A stretch of DNA of 39,854 nt. It comes from an uncultured Chromatiaceae bacterium (lineage in GTDB: Bacteria > Pseudomonadota > Gammaproteobacteria > Tenderiales > Tenderiaceae). The DNA lies in assembly GCA_945787735.1 (NCBI GenBank), contig CALZIQ010000001.1, positions 1 through 39,854 on the forward strand, read 5' to 3'. The notes below the pieces were generated by a model. That model saw only the letters and a list, made by a program, of their open reading frames with translations, ran no database searches and was not told where the DNA came from. Position numbers and translations under genes: made by a program. Positions 35,077-39,854 of this stretch are shown here, in pieces; position 1 is the stretch's first letter; each line of letters begins with the position of its first letter.

Positions 35077-35961
35077 ATGAAACGCATATTCCTGTTTTTG
35101 GCCACCAACATGGCCATTATCGTAGTGCTGAGTATCTCGCTGCGCCTGCTGGGGGTGGAACGAATCCTCGATGAGCAGGGCGTTGGCCTCGACCTGAAAT
35201 CTTTGCTGATTTTTGCCGCGGTATTCGGCTTTGGCGGGTCATTTATCTCTCTGGCCATTTCAAAATGGATGGCAAAGCGCACCACTGGCGCAAAAGTAAT
35301 CGAACAGCCTTCGAATGAGGTCGAGCGCTGGTTGGTACAAACAGTTCAGCGTCAGGCTGAGCGTGCTGGAATCGGCATGCCTGAAGTGGCGATATTTCCA
35401 TCACCCGCCCCCAATGCTTTTGCCACGGGCATGAGCCGTAACAAATCCCTGGTAGCGGTTAGCTCTGGCCTGTTGCAAAACATGGACAAGGATGAAGTAG
35501 AGGCCGTGCTAGGGCATGAAGTGGCCCACGTCGCCAACGGCGATATGGTCACCCTGACCTTGATCCAAGGCGTCGTGAATACCTTCGTGATTTTCCTCTC
35601 CCGCGTGATTGGTCATACCGTTGATCGGGTGGTGTTCAAAAACGAACGTGGTCACGGAATAGCCTTTTGGATAACCACTATCATTGCCGAAATTGTGTTG
35701 GGAATTCTGGCCTCAATAATTGTGATGTGGTTCAGTCGTCAGCGTGAATTCCGAGCTGATGCCGGTGGCGCCAGTCTGGCCGGACGGCAGAAAATGATTG
35801 CCGCGTTGGAACGCCTCAAGCAAGGCAGCGCCCCAGCAGAGCTGCCAGATCAGCTGGCCGCCTTCGGTATTGCAGGTGGCATCGGTCAGGGCTTAAAAAA
35901 ACTGTTCATGAGTCATCCTCCGCTTGAAGAAAGAATCGAGGCACTGCGTCGCGCTGAATAG
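35077..35961 (+). CDS. htpX: membrane zinc protease HtpX
   Basis: HtpX is an inner-membrane M48 metalloprotease that degrades misfolded membrane proteins alongside FtsH. The zinc motif HEVAH is at 147-151 and the third ligand lies in [10 protein letters not shown]. Four hydrophobic segments are visible: about 5-25, 40-62, 158-178 and 193-215. The length, 294 residues, is that of E. coli HtpX (293). Transcription should be heat-induced from the sigma-32 promoter upstream, possibly with a second, translational heat switch in the leader. The gene is monocistronic in this window. Confidence 0.97.
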   Translation: MKRIFLFLATNMAIIVVLSISLRLLGVERILDEQGVGLDLKSLLIFAAVFGFGGSFISLAISKWMAKRTTGAKVIEQPSNEVERWLVQTVQRQAERAGIGMPEVAIFPSPAPNAFATGMSRNKSLVAVSSGLLQNMDKDEVEAVLGHEVAHVANGDMVTLTLIQGVVNTFVIFLSRVIGHTVDRVVFKNERGHGIAFWITTIIAEIVLGILASIIVMWFSRQREFRADAGGASLAGRQKMIAALERLKQGSAPAELPDQLAAFGIAGGIGQGLKKLFMSHPPLEERIEALRRAE

Positions 35962-36041
35962 TTAAATTATTGTTATTTAATCGTTTTTTGTTGAAAAAAC
36001 CTCTATTTTATGGAGTTTAATTGTCTTGGTCCATTCAGCAA

Positions 36042-36071
36042 TTGTTCAGTTTCGTTTAGCTATCTTGTAAT
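36042..36071 (+). promoter_or_regulatory. possible promoter of c551-like cytochrome
   Basis: TTGTTC (36042-36047) and TGTAAT (36066-36071) are 18 bases apart. Each matches consensus at four or more positions. They lie in the 213-base gap between htpX and the cytochrome gene, about 100 bases before its ATG. The rest of the gap shows an A/T hairpin (GTTTTTT/AAAAAAC, 35983-36000) and no gene. Confidence 0.3.
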
Positions 36072-36174
36072 CAAACCTGAAAGGGTTTGCCTTGTCCGCT
36101 GAGGATAAGGTGAGGGAATTAGGAATGGATCGGCTCAATGCTGATTTATAACTTGCACTAGAGGAGAAAATATT

Positions 36175-36486
36175 ATGAAACGTATTATTGCATCTGCAGT
36201 TCTGGCTTCTGCTTTCGTGGCTGCACCTGCTATGGCTGATCTGGATCTGGCCAAGAAGAGTGGATGTCTGGCTTGTCACAGTGTTGACGCTAAGGTTGTT
36301 GGTCCAGCTTGGAAAGACGTTGCTGCCCAAGTTAGTGATCGTGCTCGCATCGTCAACTCTATCAAAAAAGGCAGTAAAGGTAGCTGGACTGCCGTAACTG
36401 GTGGTGTTCCAATGCCTCCTTACTCACCTCGTGTTTCTGATGAGAACATTGAGAAGCTGGCTGATTTTATCCTTAGCCTGAAGTAA
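36175..36486 (+). CDS. small periplasmic cytochrome c (c551/c552 type)
   Basis: This 103-residue precursor gives a mature monoheme cytochrome of about 82 residues after signal cleavage at AMA/DL (residue 21-22). Heme attaches at CLACH (C31, C34, H35), and the axial methionine is probably Met80 in GGVPMPPY. The size and layout match class ID cytochromes c551/c552, which carry electrons to nitrite reductase, cytochrome oxidase or peroxidase. It has a strong AGAGGAGA ribosome binding site and its own terminator, suggesting high expression as a single gene. It could be the soluble carrier for the MauG-like/multiheme cluster, but nothing in the sequence links them directly. Confidence 0.93.
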   Translation: MKRIIASAVLASAFVAAPAMADLDLAKKSGCLACHSVDAKVVGPAWKDVAAQVSDRARIVNSIKKGSKGSWTAVTGGVPMPPYSPRVSDENIEKLADFILSLK

Positions 36487-36514
36487 AGCTCGGCACGAAG
36501 AACCAAGGTTCTTT

Positions 36515-36566
36515 AAAAGCCCTAGGCAAGGTCGAAGTCCCCCTTCGATAGCCTGGGGCTTTTTTT
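36515..36566 (+). terminator. Rho-independent terminator of cytochrome gene
   Basis: AAAAGCCCTAGGC (36515-36527) pairs with GCCTGGGGCTTTT (36551-36563), 13 pairs with one T·G. An inner TCGAAG/CTTCGA stem stacks in the loop, and a T-run reaches 36566. It is a strong bipartite terminator 29 bases after the stop. Confidence 0.9.
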
Positions 36567-36640
36567 ATTCTATTTTTCCTGAACCCAATCATCAATGTTT
36601 CGGTTATCCTTATGCGCTCTAGATAGAGCTGAGTACAGTC

Positions 36641-37324
36641 ATGCGACTATTGATTGTTGAAGATGAGACGGAACTGAGACAGCAGCTACAACAGCGCTTT
36701 CAAGAAGAAGGCTTTGTGGTGGATGTGGCTGCCGATGGTGAAGAGGGGCTCTATATTGCCATGGAATATCCTGTGAATGCAGCCGTGGTGGATATTGGCC
36801 TGCCCAAACTCAACGGCATCGAATTGCTGCAGAAGTTGCGATCATCAGACAAAAGCTTTCCTGTCTTGATTCTCACCGCACGAGGCCGTTGGCAGGATAA
36901 GGTCGAAGGCCTGGAAGCCGGTGCAGACGATTACCTGGTCAAACCCTTTCACATCGAAGAATTGGTGGCGCGTATGAAGGCCCTGCTGCGCCGTGCGGCG
37001 GGCTTGTCTAAGCCTGAAGTTGAATATGGCCCGATCAGTCTAAATACGTCTACACAGCAGGTGTTTCTGAGCGGGAATGAATTGGAGCTGACCGCCTACG
37101 AATACAAAGTGCTTGAATATCTGATGCTGAATGCGGGCAAGGTGATCTCCAAAACCGATCTTACTGATCACATCTATGAGCAGGACTTTGATCGCGACAG
37201 CAATGTGATTGAAGTGTTTGTCGGGCGCCTGCGCAAGAAGCTCGATCCGGACAATATACTGCACCCCATCGATACGCTGCGTGGCCGGGGCTACCGCTTT
37301 TCCTTGAAACAGGAAGGCGCGTGA
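36641..37324 (+). CDS. OmpR/PhoP-family response regulator
   Basis: This 227-residue DNA-binding response regulator has a receiver domain (1-115) with the acidic pair Glu7-Asp8, phosphoacceptor Asp51 (VVDIGLP), Thr79 and Lys101. The winged-helix domain (about 130-222) has EYKVLEYLMLNAGKV and the recognition/wing region VFVGRLRKKL and TLRGRGYRF. These stretches resemble PhoP and QseB. Its TGA overlaps the GTG of the sensor kinase (GTGA), so the two are co-translated. No PhoP-box-like direct repeat was convincing upstream. Confidence 0.95.
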   Translation: MRLLIVEDETELRQQLQQRFQEEGFVVDVAADGEEGLYIAMEYPVNAAVVDIGLPKLNGIELLQKLRSSDKSFPVLILTARGRWQDKVEGLEAGADDYLVKPFHIEELVARMKALLRRAAGLSKPEVEYGPISLNTSTQQVFLSGNELELTAYEYKVLEYLMLNAGKVISKTDLTDHIYEQDFDRDSNVIEVFVGRLRKKLDPDNILHPIDTLRGRGYRFSLKQEGA

Positions 37325-38688
37325 GGCTATCCATCAATAGCCGCATGTTGATTGCGGCCAGCATCATTCTATTTAGCTTTCTGGGGGTGACTGGTGTCAC
37401 CCTGGAGGGCTCATTTCGTGTCAGTACTGAAGCGTCTTTCAAGGAGCGCCTGCAGGTGCATCTCAATGCCCTGATCGCGGCGGCAGAGCAGGAGAGTGAC
37501 GGTTCCTTTCGACTGCTCCATGCCTTGCCGGAACCGCGTTTTTTTACCGAGCGTTCTGGACTTTACGCCAAGATTATTGGTAATGAGGGAACAGTGGTTT
37601 GGTCGTCAGTGTCGATGAATGACATTACCATTCCGATACAGCCTGGGCTTGGGCGAGGCGAGGGACGTTACCAATATTTGCTGGCATCCAGCGGTGAGCC
37701 TGTTTTGACGTATAGCCTTGGATTGACCTGGGGTGAAAATGAAAAATTCAAAGAAGGCTACACTTTTGCAGTGGCCGAGAGTGTGGTGCGTTTTAATCAG
37801 CAGTTTAATGAATTTCGTCAGAATCTCTGGGCCTGGCTTGGTGGTGTGACGTTGATTTTGCTGATTATGTTGACCGTCATTCTGCGTTGGGGTTTGGCAC
37901 CGTTGCGTGAAGTGGCCGAGGACCTGCAGGATATCGAAGCTGGCCGGCATCATGAACTGCGCGGCAAATATCCCAAAGAATTACGTGGCCTGACAGATAA
38001 TCTGAATGCGCTGATCCGTACCAATCGGGAACACGAAGAACGTTACCAGGCGAGCTTAGGTGACCTGGCGCATAGCCTTAAAACTCCGCTGGCGGTGTTG
38101 CGTGGTGCGGTTGAGGTTACCAACCAGCCTATCGGCCAGCTGCAGTCGATAGTGGAAGAGCAAGTGCAACGTATGGATCAGATTGTGCAATATCAGCTGC
38201 AGCGTGCGGCCACCTCTGGTCGTACCGCTCTAATGGCGCCTGTGGACCTAGAGGCGATGACGCACAAGATTGTGACGGCAATGGACAAAGTCTATGCCGA
38301 AAAAGGGCTGCAATGTCATATTAATATTGAGGCTGGGATGGAGTTCCGCTGCCAGGAAGGCGATATGATGGAGTTGCTTGGCAATTTAGTGGATAACGCC
38401 TTCAAGTGGGCAAAGCAACGCATTGAAATTTACATCCGACGGGATGATTTGGAGAATCGCACTGCGCCGGGCTTGTTAGTGATGATTTGTGATGACGGGC
38501 CGGGTATAGAAGAGAAAGACCTGGATACTGTACTGGCCCGAGGCGGCCGCCTGGACCCGGCTACCAGCGGTCATGGCTTGGGGCTGGCGATGGTGCAGAA
38601 TATTGTCGAACTCTACCAGGGCGAGCTGAGAATCAATCGTGCCCGCCTCGGTGGGGCTCAAGTAACACTCTGGCTGCCCTGGAGTTAA
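37321..38688 (+). CDS. PhoQ-like sensor histidine kinase
   Basis: This 455-residue inner-membrane sensor kinase is cognate to the preceding regulator. TM1 is about 7-28, the periplasmic sensor about 29-168 and TM2 about 169-190. HAMP follows, then the phosphoacceptor His251 in DLAHSLKTPLAVL, wording close to PhoQ. The ATP-binding domain has ELLGNLVDNAFKWAK (N-box) and DDGPGIEEKD, with GHGLGLAMVQNIV near the end. The periplasmic domain lacks an obvious run of acidic residues, so the PhoQ ligand (Mg2+ and cationic peptides) should not be assumed. The start is GTG overlapping the regulator stop. Confidence 0.93.
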   Translation: MRLSINSRMLIAASIILFSFLGVTGVTLEGSFRVSTEASFKERLQVHLNALIAAAEQESDGSFRLLHALPEPRFFTERSGLYAKIIGNEGTVVWSSVSMNDITIPIQPGLGRGEGRYQYLLASSGEPVLTYSLGLTWGENEKFKEGYTFAVAESVVRFNQQFNEFRQNLWAWLGGVTLILLIMLTVILRWGLAPLREVAEDLQDIEAGRHHELRGKYPKELRGLTDNLNALIRTNREHEERYQASLGDLAHSLKTPLAVLRGAVEVTNQPIGQLQSIVEEQVQRMDQIVQYQLQRAATSGRTALMAPVDLEAMTHKIVTAMDKVYAEKGLQCHINIEAGMEFRCQEGDMMELLGNLVDNAFKWAKQRIEIYIRRDDLENRTAPGLLVMICDDGPGIEEKDLDTVLARGGRLDPATSGHGLGLAMVQNIVELYQGELRINRARLGGAQVTLWLPWS

Positions 38689-38691
38689 TCC

Positions 38692-38719
38692 TAAAGACTT
38701 GCCACTTTTCGGCCGATAT
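38692..38719 (+). promoter_or_regulatory. sigma-28 (FliA) promoter of YjfB-like gene
   Basis: TAAAGACT (38692-38699) and GCCGATAT (38712-38719) match the flagellar consensus TAAAGTTT-N11-GCCGATAA. The -10 matches 7 of 8. The spacer is 12 bases, one more than the optimum. The promoter begins 4 bases after the kinase stop and would give a leader of about 60 bases. Confidence 0.6.
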
Positions 38720-38786
38720 CTATACCAGTAAGTACGTTTTCCCAGATCCCACACCGGACGTTGGATCCAAACTTAGGAGTACGAGT

Positions 38787-38999
38787 ATGGATATCAGCGG
38801 AGTAATGGCCCCTGCCGCAAGTCAGGTATCGCGACAGAAGATGGGTGATCCTGCCAGTATTGCTGTGTTGGACAAGGCGATGGATATTGAGATGGCCGCC
38901 GCCTCGCAGTTGATCAACAGTGTTGTCGAGCAGACCCAGGAGGTTCCCTCTGAGAAACTGCCCCCGCATCTTGGTCAAAATCTTAATGTCACAGCTTAA
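38787..38999 (+). CDS. YjfB-family putative motility protein
   Basis: This 70-residue cytoplasmic protein has no signal or membrane segment. The central helix (DKAMDIEMAAASQLINSV) and the N-terminal MDISGVM resemble the YjfB family, small proteins annotated as putative motility proteins because of their co-occurrence with flagellar genes. Function is not established. The sigma-28-type promoter upstream independently supports expression with late flagellar genes. A TAGGAG ribosome binding site precedes the ATG. It is close to the stop of the convergent methyltransferase-like gene (7 bases between). Confidence 0.8.
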   Translation: MDISGVMAPAASQVSRQKMGDPASIAVLDKAMDIEMAAASQLINSVVEQTQEVPSEKLPPHLGQNLNVTA

Positions 39000-39006
39000 T
39001 TAACAG

Positions 39007-39807
39007 TTAAGTTTCTAATTCAAACACCAGTTCTCCATCAGCTGTTGGGTTGGTGGAGAACAGTTGTTGTGCCCATTCCGAAAAATCCAGTTCAAATCTT
39101 TCGCTGAGTTCCTCGGCTTTTTGTTGCAGTGATGCCAAGCCCACTTCGCCTGGGCGTTGTTTGAAGGCGAACACAATCACATTTAAGTGCTGCGGCACAG
39201 TCAGGCAAAGTGTGGAACGATCAAATTGTTGTCGCATTAGCCAAAGAATATTTCTGAAGGTGTCGGCATTGTTTGTTATCAAGTTTATAATCAACATGCC
39301 GTTTGCTTCGAGCTTGTCATAACAGTGCTGGAAGAAGACCTTGTCTTGTAAAAGCACTGGCACATCAGTGCCGTGGTAAATATCTACCATGATCATGTTA
39401 TAAAGCTGTTTGCTGTTAGCAACAAAGTGTCCTGCATCATCAATTTGGATTTCAATTCGCCTTGAGTCTGGCAAAGCAAAGTATTCGCGGCAGATATCTA
39501 CCATGGCGGCATCGATCTCAACAGCAGTGAAATGGCTGTCAAGCAGGTAATGATGTAGGTAGCGTATTAGGTCGCCACCGCCCAGGCCAAGCATGAGCAC
39601 GCTTTCTGGAGGTACTTGAAATAGCAGGCTGCTCATCATGGCATGCATGTAGGGTAGATTAAGTTGCTGTGGACGCTTTAATGACAGTGCGCTTTGAACC
39701 GCATGCTGATCGGTGCGTAACATACGCAGTTCGTCAGACTGGCTGATTTCGATAGTGTGAAACGCCGAATGGCGCGAATAAATCAGTTGGCCTGGCGGAA
39801 ACTCCAT
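39007..39807 (-). CDS. spermidine-synthase-fold protein, possibly 5' truncated
   Basis: This protein of at least 266 residues has the aminopropyltransferase/methyltransferase fold. An N-terminal strand domain (LIYSRHSAFHTIEI) is followed by the nucleotide loop LMLGLGGGDLIRYL and AVEIDAAMVDICREYF. The active-site loop of true spermidine synthases (DSxDPxGPA) is replaced by VDIYHGTDVP, so polyamine synthesis is unlikely; an S-adenosylmethionine-dependent role is possible. The ATG at 39807 has a weak ribosome binding site. The frame stays open to the window edge (16 more codons without stop), so the real start may lie outside. Confidence 0.8.
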   Translation of the reverse strand: MEFPPGQLIYSRHSAFHTIEISQSDELRMLRTDQHAVQSALSLKRPQQLNLPYMHAMMSSLLFQVPPESVLMLGLGGGDLIRYLHHYLLDSHFTAVEIDAAMVDICREYFALPDSRRIEIQIDDAGHFVANSKQLYNMIMVDIYHGTDVPVLLQDKVFFQHCYDKLEANGMLIINLITNNADTFRNILWLMRQQFDRSTLCLTVPQHLNVIVFAFKQRPGEVGLASLQQKAEELSERFELDFSEWAQQLFSTNPTADGELVFELET

Positions 39808-39854
39808 GAGTGCCTCGTTCTCAAGTGAAATAATTTTCTGATCAATCAGATATT

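Noticed and set aside
35983-36000. terminator after htpX
   Set aside because: The GTTTTTT/AAAAAAC stem has almost no GC pairs and no following T-run.
39007-39807. true spermidine synthase (speE)
   Set aside because: The aminopropyltransferase active-site loop DSxDPxGPA is missing.

Overview
The window looks like a chromosomal segment of a gammaproteobacterium that respires with many periplasmic c-type cytochromes. The evidence is the housekeeping order glyA-nrdR-ribD-ribE-ribBA-ribH-nusB-thiL-pgpA, the xseB-ispA-dxs block, parE/parC lengths and motifs close to those of E. coli, and candidate sigma-32 and sigma-28 promoters of enterobacterial type. Base composition is near 50% GC except in AT-rich intergenic stretches. 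I cannot name a genus. I see no tRNA, rRNA, CRISPR array, transposase, integrase or phage gene.

Layout. 1-241: a gene-free edge with terminator-like hairpins. 242-1636 (-): a cytoplasmic GGDEF diguanylate cyclase. 1973-9398 (+): one-carbon metabolism (glyA), ribonucleotide reductase control (nrdR), riboflavin synthesis (ribD, ribE, ribBA, ribH), nusB, thiL and pgpA. 9399-11828 (-): a membrane HAMP-PAS-GGDEF-EAL protein. 11961-16395 (-): xseB, ispA and dxs for isoprenoid precursors, followed by queD and folE2 for pterin/queuosine precursors. 16505-18391 (+): parE. 18531-22891 (+): glycogen branching and debranching enzymes glgB-glgX. 23252-29207 (+): a chemoreceptor, then a MauG-like diheme protein, an amicyanin-like cupredoxin and three related multiheme cytochromes. 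29402-30703 (+): an OmpA-family porin with four TSP3-type repeats. 30872-33127 (+): parC. 33143-34858 (-): a SulP anion transporter. 35077-35961 (+): htpX. 36175-36486 (+): a c551-like cytochrome. 36641-38688 (+): a PhoP/PhoQ-like two-component pair. 38787-38999 (+): a small YjfB-type putative motility protein. 39007-39807 (-): a spermidine-synthase-fold protein, possibly cut by the window edge.

The most unusual region is 24927-29207. It encodes ten predicted c-type hemes plus one copper site on exported proteins. The three cytochromes are built from one repeated two-heme unit (2+2+4+2 hemes with the MauG-like protein), so the locus has grown by module duplication. No dehydrogenase or oxidase is in the window, so its electron donor and acceptor are unknown. 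A chemoreceptor lies 43 bases upstream of the first redox gene.

Regulatory sequence adds several points. htpX has a near-consensus sigma-32 promoter, followed by a leader hairpin that buries its ribosome binding site. The YjfB-type gene and, less clearly, the chemoreceptor have sigma-28-like promoters. A dispersed palindromic element based on GGTGCGCAATGCGC occurs between ispA and dxs, upstream of xseB, and across the two convergent stop codons of parC and the SulP gene.
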